From Planctomycetia bacterium (GTDB taxonomy: Bacteria; Planctomycetota; Phycisphaerae; Phycisphaerales; SM1A02), in assembly GCA_005787685.1 (NCBI GenBank), contig SYAC01000026.1:1-44567 (forward strand): a stretch of DNA of 44,567 bases, written 5' to 3'. Below the pieces are notes generated by a model, which saw only the letters and a list, made by a program, of their open reading frames with translations, did not search any database and was not told the DNA's origin. The position numbers were made by a program, and so were the translations under genes. Position 1 is the first letter of the stretch. Each line of letters opens with the position of its first letter. This document shows positions 26,223 to 35,716 of the stretch, in pieces.

Positions 26223-26247
26223 GCGAGTAATCTAACCAAAGATCGCC

Positions 26248-26835
26248 ATGAAGAACATTACCGTTTATTGCTCAAGCAGCGTCAGTCTTGATGTGAAGTT
26301 TATGGATGCGGCGCGCGTGCTTGGCCAAGAAATGGCGCGGCGCAAGATGGCGTTGGTGTACGGCGGCGGAAGCATTGGTTTAATGGGCGAAATTGCGCGA
26401 ACGATGAAGAGCGCGGGGGGCAAAGTGGTGGGCGTGATTACCAAAAGATTGCTGGACCTGGAGCAAGGCTACGACCAGTGCGATGAATTGATTGTGGTGG
26501 ACACCATGTCGCAGCGCAAAACTTTAATGGCTCAGCGCGGCGACGCGTTCATTGCGCTTCCGGGCGGCCTGGGAACATTTGAGGAACTCTTTGAGGTGCT
26601 GGTGCAGCGCCAAGTGGGCGAACATCGCAAGCCCATCGGCTTGGTGAATTTGGCGGGCTATTACGATCCGCTGGTTGGCTTAATCGACCATGGCATTGAG
26701 CATAAATTCATCAAGGCCGCGGTGCATCATCTATTACATGTGCATGCGGATCCAATCGATGTGCTTCAAGGCGTGTTGAGCGCCGAGCCATTTGAAATTG
26801 ATCCAGATCGATTTTTGCCCATGGGGAGCGGATAA
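26248..26835 (+). CDS. LOG family protein (nucleoside 5'-monophosphate phosphoribohydrolase-like)
   Basis: A 195-residue soluble protein. The family motifs are clear: GGGSIGLMGEIA near 47-58 and PGGLGTFEELFEVL near 110-123, which together form the nucleotide site of LOG (lonely guy) enzymes. These cleave cytokinin riboside monophosphate or, in bacteria, AMP and similar nucleotides to the base and ribose 5-phosphate. In most bacteria the physiological substrate is uncertain. It lies two bases before the TTG start of lpxI and the two are surely co-transcribed. Confidence 0.9.
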   Translation: MKNITVYCSSSVSLDVKFMDAARVLGQEMARRKMALVYGGGSIGLMGEIARTMKSAGGKVVGVITKRLLDLEQGYDQCDELIVVDTMSQRKTLMAQRGDAFIALPGGLGTFEELFEVLVQRQVGEHRKPIGLVNLAGYYDPLVGLIDHGIEHKFIKAAVHHLLHVHADPIDVLQGVLSAEPFEIDPDRFLPMGSG

Positions 26836-26837
26836 AT

Positions 26838-27689
26838 TTGTCCGTCAGCGCTCCGCATTCTTTGCCACCACTTGGCTTGATCGCGGGCAATGGACAACTT
26901 CCCCTGCTGGTGGCGCGTGGCGCCAAAGCCGCTGGCAGGCGCGTGATCGCGGTGGGTTTAAGCGATCAATTTGACGCGGGGTTACCCATGCTGTGCGATG
27001 AATTTGACCAAGCGGGTTGGCTGCGCATTGGCAAATGGATTCGCCTGCTTCGGCGCGCGGGTGTGCATGAAGCCGTGATGGTGGGCGGCGTGTCCAAGCA
27101 GCGCATGCATGATCCTTTCAAGTTGATCAGGCAACTTCCAGATTTGCGCGCGGCGCGGCTGTGGTACCGTCGTCTGCGTCATGATCGCAGAAATGCCGCG
27201 GTTCTTGCCGCGGTTGCCGATGAATTGGCCAACTCAGGAGTCACCTTGATGGATTCAACAACTTACATTCAAGAGCATCTTGCCACGCTTGGCGTCATGG
27301 GTTCAGTCACGCCAAGCAGCGCGCAACAGGCCGACATTGCGTTTGGATGGCCAATCATTTCACAAGTCTGTGAACTGGATGTTGGGCAGGCTATTGCCGT
27401 GCGCGAGCGCGACACGATTGCCGTTGAGGCCGTGGAGGGAACCGATGCCATGATTGATCGAGCGAGCACGCTGTGTCGCTCGCGCGGGTGGACGCTCTTA
27501 AAAACATCCAGCGGCAACCATGATCGGCGCGCTGATGTGCCCACGGTGGGAGTGGCCACCATTGAGCGCCTGGCCAAGGCGGGCGGAACATGTTTGGCGC
27601 TGGGCGTGGGTCGCGTGATCTTGATTGAGAAACCCAAGGTCATTGCCACCGCCAATCATCTTGGCGTGGCGATTGTTGGCGTGGCCTAA
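26838..27689 (+). CDS. lpxI: UDP-2,3-diacylglucosamine pyrophosphatase LpxI
   Basis: A 283-residue cytoplasmic enzyme of lipid A synthesis, hydrolysing UDP-2,3-diacylglucosamine to lipid X and UMP; it is unrelated in sequence to LpxH. Family features seen are GLIAGNGQLPLLVARGA at the N-terminus, WLRIGKWIRLLRRAGV and MVGGVSK around 60-85, and the conserved AVEGTDAMIDRA, which holds the catalytic-region Asp, followed by LLKTSSGNHDRRADVPTVG. The start is TTG at 26838, supported by GGGGAG nine bases upstream and by the conserved N-terminus. Its presence shows that the organism makes lipid A and has an outer membrane. Other lpx genes are not in the window. Confidence 0.9.
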   Translation: MSVSAPHSLPPLGLIAGNGQLPLLVARGAKAAGRRVIAVGLSDQFDAGLPMLCDEFDQAGWLRIGKWIRLLRRAGVHEAVMVGGVSKQRMHDPFKLIRQLPDLRAARLWYRRLRHDRRNAAVLAAVADELANSGVTLMDSTTYIQEHLATLGVMGSVTPSSAQQADIAFGWPIISQVCELDVGQAIAVRERDTIAVEAVEGTDAMIDRASTLCRSRGWTLLKTSSGNHDRRADVPTVGVATIERLAKAGGTCLALGVGRVILIEKPKVIATANHLGVAIVGVA

Positions 27690-27717
27690 ACGCGCGCGCA
27701 TATGAAAGCACGCGCCA

Positions 27718-28389
27718 ATGCATGATGAAGAAAAAAAATCGCGCGGCACCAATGATCATGCGTTTGAAAATGAGAACTCCCCCGCGCCCGCCGTTCCTGC
27801 GCAACCAACGCTCGCTTCACGCGCTGGCTTAAAATTACAACACGCGCTGGACACATTTGCGTTGCGTGTCACGGACACGATATGCGCAGATTTTGGCTGC
27901 AATATAGGCGGTTTTACTGATGTGCTTTTGCGCGCGGGCGCGCGCCAAGTGATCAGTATTGACACCGGCTACGGAACGCTGGCCTGGCGCCTTCGCAATG
28001 ACGCGCGCGTGGTTGTGCGCGAGCGCACCAACGCCTTACACGCCGATGTGGTGGCGGGCGGCGTTGACATTGTGGTGATGGATTTAGCGTGGACGCAACA
28101 AAAACTTTCGGTTCCGGTGGCGCTGAGGTGGTTGCGCCCAGGTGGAAAAATTATCACGCTTGTGAAGCCGCATTACGAAGTCGAGGGCGCGGAAAAAGAG
28201 TGGTTGAAGAATGGATTTCTGGCGCATGAACATGTGCCGGCGGTGGTGGCGCGCGTGCGCGAAGCCATGCATACCCTTGGCGCGTATGTTCGAGCGGACA
28301 CCGCGTCACCGATCACCGGCGGGAAAAGTTCGCGCCGCGCCGGTTCCCCTGGCAATATGGAATGGCTCATGTTGCTGGAAGCGAAGTAA
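27718..28389 (+). CDS. TlyA/FtsJ-like rRNA methyltransferase lacking the S4 domain
   Basis: A 223-residue SAM-dependent methyltransferase. The stretch LASRAGLKLQHALDTF then ADFGCNIGGFTDVLLRAGA, ISIDTGYGTLAWRLR and RERTNAL is characteristic of TlyA, which 2'-O-methylates 16S and 23S rRNA. Tetrad residues are visible: Lys in RAGLKL, Asp in VMDLAW and Lys in LVKPHYEV. The usual N-terminal S4 RNA-binding domain of about 60 residues is missing, replaced by about 30 acidic, Pro-rich residues. It may therefore be a 23S-only or otherwise specialised relative. It lies 28 bases after lpxI on the same strand. Confidence 0.78.
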   Translation: MHDEEKKSRGTNDHAFENENSPAPAVPAQPTLASRAGLKLQHALDTFALRVTDTICADFGCNIGGFTDVLLRAGARQVISIDTGYGTLAWRLRNDARVVVRERTNALHADVVAGGVDIVVMDLAWTQQKLSVPVALRWLRPGGKIITLVKPHYEVEGAEKEWLKNGFLAHEHVPAVVARVREAMHTLGAYVRADTASPITGGKSSRRAGSPGNMEWLMLLEAK

Positions 28390-28647
28390 GTATTGCGCGC
28401 CGCGCGTGGCGGCGAAATTGCCGCGCGCGACACGGCGTAAATGCCCGGCGCGCCGCCAAAACATCCTGGGGTTTTTTAAGCATAAATATCGGGCTTTTTG
28501 CGGCGTATTTCCCCCTGGAATTAAGGCATATTCATGCCCGCCGCCAGACGATTTCGACTAGAATAAATGCTTGAATTTCGTCCTTGAATGTGTCCCCAAC
28601 AATGCCGCCATTTCGGCCGCGTTTCTTAGCGCAAAGATGCCATACCC

Positions 28648-31299
28648 ATGAGTGAACCCGCCCCAGCCACGCCCGCTCCAATTGATCACATTGTTGAAAT
28701 GCCTATTGAGCAGGAGTTGCACACCAGCTACTTGACATACGCCATGAGCACCATCATGGACCGCGCGCTGCCCGATGTGCGCGATGGTTTGAAGCCAAGT
28801 CAACGGCGCATTTTGGTGGCCATGCATGACCTCAATCTCACGCCAGGTCGCAAGCACATCAAGTGCGCCAAGATTTGTGGTGACACCAGCGGCAACTATC
28901 ACCCGCACGGCGAGAGCGTGATTTATCCAACGCTTGTGAATTTGGGGCAAGTGTGGAAGACCCGCTACCTGTTGATCGACAAGCAAGGAAACTTTGGATC
29001 CATCGAGGGCGATCCGCCAGCCGCCATGCGTTACACCGAGGCGCGCATGACCGCGCCAGCCACCGCCATGCTGGAAGATTTGGACAAGGAAACCGTAGAT
29101 TTTAAGGCAAATTACGACGAACGCTTGCTGGAGCCAATTGTTCTGCCGGCGCGATTTCCAAACTTGCTTGTCAATGGAAGTTCGGGCATTGCCGTGGGCA
29201 TGGCCAGCAGCATGCCGCCGCACAATCTGAACGAGGTCTGCGACGCCATTGTGAAGATGATCGACAATCCAAATGTCAGTTTGGAAGAACTGATGCGCGT
29301 GTTGCCTGGCCCCGATTTTCCAACTGGCGGCATTTTAATTGGTCGCCGTGGAATTGTTGAGGCCTACACATCTGGCCGCGGTAAAGTGACTTTGCGCGGG
29401 CGCGTGCATGTAGCCAAGGAGGGTGGCCGCGAAGCCATTATTATTGATGAGATTCCATATCAAGTTGTGCAATCCAATTTGATTGAGAAGATTGTCATTG
29501 CCAGCCGCGAAGGACGCATTCCCGACATCGCAGATGTGCGCAATCATTCCGGGCGCGACGCGCAAACGCGCGTGGTGGTGGTGCTTAAAAAAGGCGCCGA
29601 CCCCGCGATTGTTGAGAAGCAACTCTATGAATACACGCCGCTGCAAAGCACCTTCTCCATTATCAACATCGCTTTGGTCAACCACCAGCCGCGCACCTTG
29701 GGCGTGCGTCAAATTATTCAGTGCCACATTGACCATAGAAAAGAAGTCATTCGCCGCAGAACTGGCTTCCTTTTGCGCCAGGCCAAGCAACAGGCGCATC
29801 GCCTAGAGGGCTTGATTTACGCGGTGTGCGACATTGACGAAGTCATCCGCATCATCCGCAAAAGCCGCGAACGCGAGGAGGCCATTCTGTGCCTCATGGA
29901 GCATGCGTTCCGTATTGCGCCAGACCATCGCTACGCGCCGCTTATTCCCAAGCGCGTGGCGGAGGCTTCGCGTGTTGGCGACGGCGCCATTCTTACACGC
30001 GTGCAAGCCGAGGCCATTGGCGCCATGCGTCTGATTCAACTGGTTGGTCTTGAAGTTGAAAAATTGGCGGCGGAGTTCAGCAAAGTGCTTGAGGATATTG
30101 ATGGACTGGAATCCATCTTGGCTGATGAGAAACGCGTGCTTGACATTGTGCGCGAAGACGTGCTTGAGCTCAAGGAAAAATTTGGCGACGAGCGCCGCAC
30201 CGCCATTGAACAGGGCGAAGCCGAGGACTTTGAAATGGCCGACCTCATTCCCGAACACGAAGTGGTGGTCACCATTTCGCATGCGGGTTGGGTCAAGCGA
30301 TTGCCCGCCGACGCCTACCGAACGCAGGGTCGCGGCGGAGTTGGTGTGCGCGGCAGCGACGCCAAGGACGGGGACTTCATTGAGCAAATCTTCACCGGCT
30401 CCAGCCACGACGATCTGCTGTGCTTCACCACAACTGGCCGAGTTTTCCGCATGAAAACCTGGCAAATTCCCGAAATGTCGCGCACCTCCAAGGGCCGCGC
30501 CATTCAAAATTTAATTGAGTTGCGCGACGGCGAAACGGTGCGGACATTCCTGTCGGTTTCCAACTTTGAAACCCGCGAGGACTTTCTTTTCTTTGTCACG
30601 CGCGAAGGCCGCGTGAAGCGCACCGCGCTGCAGGAATTCCGCAATGTGAACAAAAGCGGAATCATCGCCCTGAAATTGAACGACAACGACCAGTTGGTCA
30701 ATGTGCTTTTAACCAGCGGCAAAAATGATGTGCTGCTAGCCACCGCGCAAGGACTTGCCATTCGCTTTGATGAGAACGATGCGCGTGTGATGGGCCGTGC
30801 CACCGCTGGCGTGAGTGGAATGAACTTGCGCGATGATGACTACATTGTTGGCGCGGTTCGCTGCGATCCCGATACCGATCTCCTCACCGCCACCGAAAAT
30901 GGCTTTGGTAAGCGCACCGCGCTCACCGAATACATGGTGCAGCAAGAGGACGGCTCCATGCGTTGTCAAAGCCGCGGCGGCAAGGGTCGATACGACATCA
31001 AGACCGAGGGACGCAATGGTTTGGTCGTCGCGGTGCGCTCGGTGACCGTGGCCGATCAACTTATGCTGCTCTCCAAAGATGGCATGGTGGTGCGAATTCC
31101 AGCCACCGCCATTGGTCAAATTGGTCGAAACACCATGGGCGTGCGCATTATGCGCCTGGGCGAGGGCGATTCCTTGATGGGCGTGGCCTTGGTGGCCGAA
31201 GTGGATGAAACCCCTCCAACCAGCGACATTCCCTCTACGGACGCGCCGCCCAAAGAGCCGGCAGAAAGTTCGCCTCAAACCCCGCCAACAACGGAGTAA
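28648..31299 (+). CDS. gyrA: DNA gyrase subunit A
   Basis: An 883-residue type IIA topoisomerase subunit that cleaves and rejoins DNA during negative supercoiling. The active tyrosine is Tyr129 in [10 protein letters not shown] (offset +7 from E. coli numbering). The quinolone-determining region reads [10 protein letters not shown]: Ser90 equals E. coli Ser83, whereas Pro94 occupies the Asp87 position. The C-terminal beta-pinwheel domain contains QSRGGKG, a slightly changed GyrA box (QRRGGKG), supporting GyrA rather than ParC. The tail after residue 860 is acidic and Pro-rich. gyrB is not in the window. The 258-base region upstream shows GC-rich inverted repeats but no clear promoter, and no strong Shine-Dalgarno sequence precedes the ATG. 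Confidence 0.95.
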   Translation: MSEPAPATPAPIDHIVEMPIEQELHTSYLTYAMSTIMDRALPDVRDGLKPSQRRILVAMHDLNLTPGRKHIKCAKICGDTSGNYHPHGESVIYPTLVNLGQVWKTRYLLIDKQGNFGSIEGDPPAAMRYTEARMTAPATAMLEDLDKETVDFKANYDERLLEPIVLPARFPNLLVNGSSGIAVGMASSMPPHNLNEVCDAIVKMIDNPNVSLEELMRVLPGPDFPTGGILIGRRGIVEAYTSGRGKVTLRGRVHVAKEGGREAIIIDEIPYQVVQSNLIEKIVIASREGRIPDIADVRNHSGRDAQTRVVVVLKKGADPAIVEKQLYEYTPLQSTFSIINIALVNHQPRTLGVRQIIQCHIDHRKEVIRRRTGFLLRQAKQQAHRLEGLIYAVCDIDEVIRIIRKSREREEAILCLMEHAFRIAPDHRYAPLIPKRVAEASRVGDGAILTRVQAEAIGAMRLIQLVGLEVEKLAAEFSKVLEDIDGLESILADEKRVLDIVREDVLELKEKFGDERRTAIEQGEAEDFEMADLIPEHEVVVTISHAGWVKRLPADAYRTQGRGGVGVRGSDAKDGDFIEQIFTGSSHDDLLCFTTTGRVFRMKTWQIPEMSRTSKGRAIQNLIELRDGETVRTFLSVSNFETREDFLFFVTREGRVKRTALQEFRNVNKSGIIALKLNDNDQLVNVLLTSGKNDVLLATAQGLAIRFDENDARVMGRATAGVSGMNLRDDDYIVGAVRCDPDTDLLTATENGFGKRTALTEYMVQQEDGSMRCQSRGGKGRYDIKTEGRNGLVVAVRSVTVADQLMLLSKDGMVVRIPATAIGQIGRNTMGVRIMRLGEGDSLMGVALVAEVDETPPTSDIPSTDAPPKEPAESSPQTPPTTE

Positions 31300-31341
31300 C
31301 TCCCTCACCGAAACACAACCAAATTGAGTTACCATTCATAA

Positions 31342-31686
31342 ATGTCAATTACCGAATGGTCCGATGATGTGTTGTTGGTTGATCTTTTACCTGAACCAGC
31401 GCTGTCAGATGATTTGCAGCAATTACTGATTGCCATCGGCGGGGTAGGCGTCGTAGCGAAGCATGTCATTCTTGACTTTCAACAAGTCAATAGCCTTACC
31501 TCCAGTAATATCGCCTCCATGCTGCGTATTCGTAAACGCGTACTGCAAAATAAACGTCGCCTATTCATTTGCGCCGTGAACGACCGCGTGTGGAGCATCT
31601 TCATGACCGCGGGCTTGGACGACGTGTTTGAAACCTCGGCCGAGGTTTCCACCGCCTTGGCCAGCGTGCAATTGGGAATTGAATAA
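31342..31686 (+). CDS. STAS-domain protein (anti-sigma factor antagonist-like)
   Basis: A 114-residue single-domain protein with the beta-alpha pattern of STAS domains. The conserved segment around HVILDFQQVNSLTSSNIASMLRI corresponds to the DSSG loop of SpoIIAA; Ser55 is at the position of the phosphorylated serine, though the Asp and Gly of the loop are replaced. Such proteins bind an anti-sigma/kinase partner and switch it by phosphorylation. No kinase or sigma factor gene is adjacent. It lies 42 bases after gyrA and 3 bases before exbD, so it is probably co-transcribed with the latter. Confidence 0.8.
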   Translation: MSITEWSDDVLLVDLLPEPALSDDLQQLLIAIGGVGVVAKHVILDFQQVNSLTSSNIASMLRIRKRVLQNKRRLFICAVNDRVWSIFMTAGLDDVFETSAEVSTALASVQLGIE

Positions 31687-31689
31687 ACC

Positions 31690-32115
31690 ATGCGACGCAT
31701 TCGCCGCGATCCGCCAGAGGCGCGCATTGAGCTGAATCCGCTCATTGATCTGATGACTTTTTTATTGACCTTCTTCATCTACGCCGTGGTGATGATGGTG
31801 CGCGTGGATTTGGTGCCCATGGATTTGAAGCAATTTGCCAGCGGAAAACCTGCCAAACCAGCGGTGGCTGCCACCATCAGCGTGCTGCGCACGGGCAAGA
31901 TTTTTTTTAACAAAGAAGAAGTTGAAATGAAGGATGTCGAGGTCAAAGTGCGCGAGGTAAAGACGCTCGATCCCAAGACCGTTGTGTACTTGGCCATTGA
32001 AGATGGCCAAGGCGCCACCGACCGCGCCCCTATTTTGCAAGATTTGTGGGACCGCCTTCAAGATGAGGGCGTGAACATTCAATTGGTGGGTGGGGCGAAA
32101 GCCAGCACGAAGTAA
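31690..32115 (+). CDS. exbD: ExbD/TolR family biopolymer transport protein
   Basis: A 141-residue protein with a short basic cytoplasmic N-terminus and one membrane helix at about 17-40. The essential membrane aspartate is Asp20 (LNPLIDLMTFLLTFF). The remaining 100 residues form the periplasmic ExbD/TolR domain. In known systems ExbD works with ExbB to turn proton flow into force on TonB or TolA. No ExbB/TolQ gene is present in this window. It is placed between the STAS gene (3-base gap) and the TonB-like gene (one-base TAATG overlap). TolR and ExbD cannot be told apart from this sequence with certainty. Confidence 0.88.
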   Translation: MRRIRRDPPEARIELNPLIDLMTFLLTFFIYAVVMMVRVDLVPMDLKQFASGKPAKPAVAATISVLRTGKIFFNKEEVEMKDVEVKVREVKTLDPKTVVYLAIEDGQGATDRAPILQDLWDRLQDEGVNIQLVGGAKASTK

Positions 32116-33653
32116 TGACTGCCGCCGCCGCGAGTCCAGTGTCTCGGGAAACAATCTACGCCGAAGTTCGGCTGAACCAACAACTGCGTCGGCTTGAGCA
32201 AGAAAGTATTGTCAGTTGGCCGCTGGCCATTGGGTTCATGGTTGGAATATTTGTGGTGCTTGCGGGCGCACCATCCATGTTGATCGTTGGCAGTTACATG
32301 AATGTGTCCTCACAAAAAGAGAAATCGCGCCAAGCCTCCTTCAGCGTTGAAAAAGAAATGGAGAAACAAAAGAAACTGACCCCCGAGGAGGAGGAGCAGT
32401 TGCTGAAACTTGGAATTGACGATGGCACTGAAAAATCAACCATGACTTGGATTGGTTACAAGGACTATCAAGAACAATTGGCTCGAAAAAGCGAAGTTGA
32501 GCAAGCCGCATTCAAAGAGAACGATGCCGGCGGACAGCCAGCACAAGCGCAACCAAATCAACCAGCGTCGCCACCAAGTCAAGCGCAACAACAGGCGCGG
32601 GCGCAACCGCCCACTCCACCGCCCACGGCGCAAACTCCACCCCCACAACCACCTGCTCAACAACCTGCCCAGCCAACCGCGCTTGCCCAAGCCGAAACTC
32701 CACCCACCCCGCCCGCGCCTTCTGAAACTGCTCCGCCTGTGCAAGCGCCCGACACAACCAAAGCCGTCGCTCCCCCACCCATGCCTGTTTCGCTTGCGCT
32801 TCCAGAAACTCCCAAAGTTGCAAACCCGGCGCAACTTGTGCCGCTTGCGGATGAGCGCAAAATTGAAACGCAAGTGTTGCCCGTTGAAAGAGTGGGCGAC
32901 GCCAAAGATGACAAAGTTCCACCGGACCCGCTGAAGATGCCGCCGCCGGACTCCCCGCCAACCGACGAAAAACCCAATGAATTAAAGCCAAATGATGCGA
33001 AGGCAACCGATGCTAAACCAGTCGATGAGAAACAACCGGATAAGCCCGCGGATGTGAAACCACCCGACGAGAAGCCGCTTGAGGCGACCAAGCCGCAAGT
33101 CAAACCGCCAGAAAAAACTCTAGACGCAACATCGGCGCCAGCAAATCCAACCGCGCAACCGCCAACACCGCAGCAACCCGCGGTGGCCGCGGCGCCACCT
33201 TCACCGCCGCAACAGCAGGCCGCGGCAAGTCCACCCGCAAATCCAAGTCAGCAAACTCCCGCAACGCAGGCGGGCACCGCGCCGGGCAAACCATCGGATG
33301 GCGAAAAATCAGATCGCGAGTCGGACGCGACAAGTATTGTTGACGTGCCGCAATCCAAATGGCGCAACGGTCGCCCGCTTGCGGGCAAAGGCTTGAATGT
33401 TCGCACGCAGCGCCCCGTCTTTGACGAGCTCACAACCATTTCAACCGCTGGCTCAAATCCCATCGTCGAAATTGAATTTGACAAAGAGGGCGTGCCAAAA
33501 TTATGCACCATTGTATTGAGTTCCGGCTCACAATTGATCGATCAACCAATTATTGATTGCCTGTATCGCTGGCGCGCCTCGGGCAGCCAGCTCGCCAACT
33601 TGCCGGAGGGCAAGACGCTGAAGTATCGCATTCGTATGTTGCTGACAAAGTGA
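32115..33653 (+). CDS. TonB-like protein with a long proline-rich linker
   Basis: A 512-residue protein with TonB architecture: cytoplasmic N-terminus, one membrane helix at about 34-60 (WPLAIGFMVGIFVVLAG), a charged coiled segment to about 120, a Pro/Ala/Gln/Lys-rich linker of about 290 residues containing many PP and PPP runs, and a C-terminal TonB_C-like domain at about 425-512 (PIVEIEFDKEGVPKLCTIVLSSGS; IIDCLYRWRASG). The linker is much longer than in E. coli TonB (239 residues in all). The start overlaps the exbD stop by one base. It is inferred to pass energy from ExbD to an outer-membrane partner. It ends 13 bases before the convergent surE. Confidence 0.8.
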   Translation: MTAAAASPVSRETIYAEVRLNQQLRRLEQESIVSWPLAIGFMVGIFVVLAGAPSMLIVGSYMNVSSQKEKSRQASFSVEKEMEKQKKLTPEEEEQLLKLGIDDGTEKSTMTWIGYKDYQEQLARKSEVEQAAFKENDAGGQPAQAQPNQPASPPSQAQQQARAQPPTPPPTAQTPPPQPPAQQPAQPTALAQAETPPTPPAPSETAPPVQAPDTTKAVAPPPMPVSLALPETPKVANPAQLVPLADERKIETQVLPVERVGDAKDDKVPPDPLKMPPPDSPPTDEKPNELKPNDAKATDAKPVDEKQPDKPADVKPPDEKPLEATKPQVKPPEKTLDATSAPANPTAQPPTPQQPAVAAAPPSPPQQQAAASPPANPSQQTPATQAGTAPGKPSDGEKSDRESDATSIVDVPQSKWRNGRPLAGKGLNVRTQRPVFDELTTISTAGSNPIVEIEFDKEGVPKLCTIVLSSGSQLIDQPIIDCLYRWRASGSQLANLPEGKTLKYRIRMLLTK

Positions 33654-33666
33654 GAGCGTGACGCGC

Positions 33667-34464
33667 TCAATCCTTGGCCACGCCAAGATTGCGCAAGCGC
33701 TCCAACAACATGCGGTCGGTCAAGTCATAGAACAACGGTGTGATGGTGATGCACCGCTGCGCCAAAGCCTCCACATCGCTGCCCTCGGCGGTGTGGTAAA
33801 ATTCCATTCCATTTCCAACGGACCAGTAGTACACCTGTCCATCCGGCGCGGTGCGCTTTTCATAGCCATCAATTCCAGCGGAGGTGTTCATGGGAACAAG
33901 TTTTATTTTTGGCATGGGCGCGTCGGCAGATTCCGTGTGCGGAACATTGATGCTGATCACGCGGTGGGCGTGCGGTAAACCAGGCTTGAGCACATGATCA
34001 ATGGCGTAGCGCGCTATGGCGGCGGCGCGCGGCAAATTGGTTTTGGCGCGGTCGCCAATGTGCAAACTCACGGCGATGGCGGGAACGCCCAGGAACGCGG
34101 CCTCCACGGCGGCGGCAATGGTGCCGGAATAAATCACGTTTATGCCCACATTTGCGCCATAATTCATGCCGCTCACCACCACATCGGGCTGCGAATTGGC
34201 TCCATATTTTTCCTTCCACAAGGCGCGCAGGCCAAGCTTCACGCAATCGGCAGGCGTGCCCACAACCGCGGTGCCGTAGCTGCCATTCAGCAACGCGCGC
34301 GCGCGCGTCATGAGCGGCGTGTGAAATGTAATGCCGTGGCTTTCCGCGCTTTGGCCATTGGCTGGAGCAACCACCATGACTTCACCCAGCGATTGAATGG
34401 CCGTGTGCAATGCGGAAATTCCGGGCGCGTCCAAACCATCATCATTGGTTAAAAGTATTTTCAT
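33667..34464 (-). CDS. surE: 5'/3'-nucleotidase SurE
   Basis: A 265-residue metal-dependent survival protein that removes phosphate from nucleoside monophosphates. The metal site is visible as LLTNDDGLDAPG at 4-15, Ser in NGQSAESHG near 40, and Asn in SGMNYGANVG near 97-106. Length is normal (about 250). It lies 28 bases downstream of the glycosyltransferase gene and may share its transcript. The convergent TonB-like gene ends 13 bases away with no terminator hairpin between them. Confidence 0.94.
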   Translation of the reverse strand: MKILLTNDDGLDAPGISALHTAIQSLGEVMVVAPANGQSAESHGITFHTPLMTRARALLNGSYGTAVVGTPADCVKLGLRALWKEKYGANSQPDVVVSGMNYGANVGINVIYSGTIAAAVEAAFLGVPAIAVSLHIGDRAKTNLPRAAAIARYAIDHVLKPGLPHAHRVISINVPHTESADAPMPKIKLVPMNTSAGIDGYEKRTAPDGQVYYWSVGNGMEFYHTAEGSDVEALAQRCITITPLFYDLTDRMLLERLRNLGVAKD

Positions 34465-34492
34465 GAATTCACCATTTCAGAATCTGGCCATA

Positions 34493-35716
34493 TCACCATG
34501 TTCGCGGTTCAAGAATATATGCGCGACCACCCCAACGAACCGGGGTTCGATTGATTAAATCCTCGGCGGCGCCAAAGAAGCAACGAGCAATCAAGAATCC
34601 TCCGAGTGGATGAAAGAACGCCCCCAACATTGGCGCGGCGCACAATGTATGAATCCACGCGGCGCTGAGCAGGAACGAAAGCGTGCCCAAGAGTCCAGTC
34701 CACATCACGGCGGATGCCAGTGGCTCCAGCGATACGCCGTTCCACTGCCCGCTCCATCCCGCGCCCGCGATCAAGGCCGCCAAACTTCCAATCGGCAACA
34801 GCGTGGCGCCAACGCCAACAATCACACCACTACGACGCAAGCGCGATGGAACGCGCTCCGAGCCTTCAATGTAAATTCGCTTCCAACCCTGCAGAAATTC
34901 GCTTAATTTCTCGTACATTTCCACAACCAGCATGCCGTCGGCTACGGCCAGGCCGCCGCGCCCGCCGCTGTCTTTCATGCGCCGCGAGAACGCGATGTCC
35001 TCTAGCAAATCGTCTTTCACGGCGGCGTGTCCCCCCAGTTTGTCATACGCCGCGCGCTCAAACAACATGAATTGTCCGTTGGCAAACACGCGTGGATTCT
35101 TGGCGCGGTTCACTTGCGCGACTGGAAACATGCGCATGAGCTCCATGGCGGCAACCGGTTGCACCACGGCCTCAAACCAATGTCGAATGCGCGGCGTGCT
35201 CATAAGCGACAGCAACTGCAAGCCGCGCTCATGCAACATGCCCAGGGACGCGCGAACAAGTTGCGGAGCAAATTCCACATCCGCGTCGGTGAACAACACA
35301 TAGGCGCCCTTGGCTTGCTCGGCGCCAACTCGACCCGCGTTGCACTTGCCCGCCCAATCCGAAGGACAAGAATCATTATCGATCAGTTTCAACCGCGCGT
35401 CGCGCTCGGCGATGGGTTGCAAGTTGGCTCGCGTGGCATCGGTGCAACGATCCAGCACCACGATCACTTCTATGTTGGCGTAGTCGCCGCGCAAAATACT
35501 TTCAATGCATCCTGGCGCGTGTTTTTGCTCGTTGTGCGCTGGAATAACCACGCTGACCAACGGTTCCCCCACCGGTAACGCGAAAGCCAATCCTTGGGCA
35601 ATTCGTGGAATTTTAGGCAAATCCCGCGCAACACGAATGGCCACGGTGATCCACCAGAAGGCGCAACCCCCCGCCAACACCAAAAGCGTCCAAAGAATGA
35701 AAACGCGAAAATCCAT
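34493..35716 (-). CDS. Family 2 membrane glycosyltransferase
   Basis: A 407-residue inverting glycosyltransferase anchored by one N-terminal helix (residues 4-26) and three or four C-terminal helices (about 280-395). The GT-A core has VSVVIPAHNE near 55, VVLDRCTDAT, the metal-binding FTDADVEF near 145, and later LLEDIAFSRRMK and an EFLQGWKRI motif. The arrangement resembles HpnB/CrtQ-like transferases acting on lipid acceptors; the acceptor here is unknown. The frame extends to 35785, but the ATG at 35716 begins the membrane anchor directly and leaves 108 bases before the divergent transporter gene. Confidence 0.82.
   Translation of the reverse strand: MDFRVFILWTLLVLAGGCAFWWITVAIRVARDLPKIPRIAQGLAFALPVGEPLVSVVIPAHNEQKHAPGCIESILRGDYANIEVIVVLDRCTDATRANLQPIAERDARLKLIDNDSCPSDWAGKCNAGRVGAEQAKGAYVLFTDADVEFAPQLVRASLGMLHERGLQLLSLMSTPRIRHWFEAVVQPVAAMELMRMFPVAQVNRAKNPRVFANGQFMLFERAAYDKLGGHAAVKDDLLEDIAFSRRMKDSGGRGGLAVADGMLVVEMYEKLSEFLQGWKRIYIEGSERVPSRLRRSGVIVGVGATLLPIGSLAALIAGAGWSGQWNGVSLEPLASAVMWTGLLGTLSFLLSAAWIHTLCAAPMLGAFFHPLGGFLIARCFFGAAEDLINRTPVRWGGRAYILEPRTW

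Noticed and set aside
28390..28647. GC-rich inverted repeats between the TlyA-like gene and gyrA as a terminator
   Set aside because: Stems such as GCGGC/GCCGC exist but none is followed directly by a T run. With so much GCG/CGC sequence, chance pairing is expected, and no good promoter was found either.
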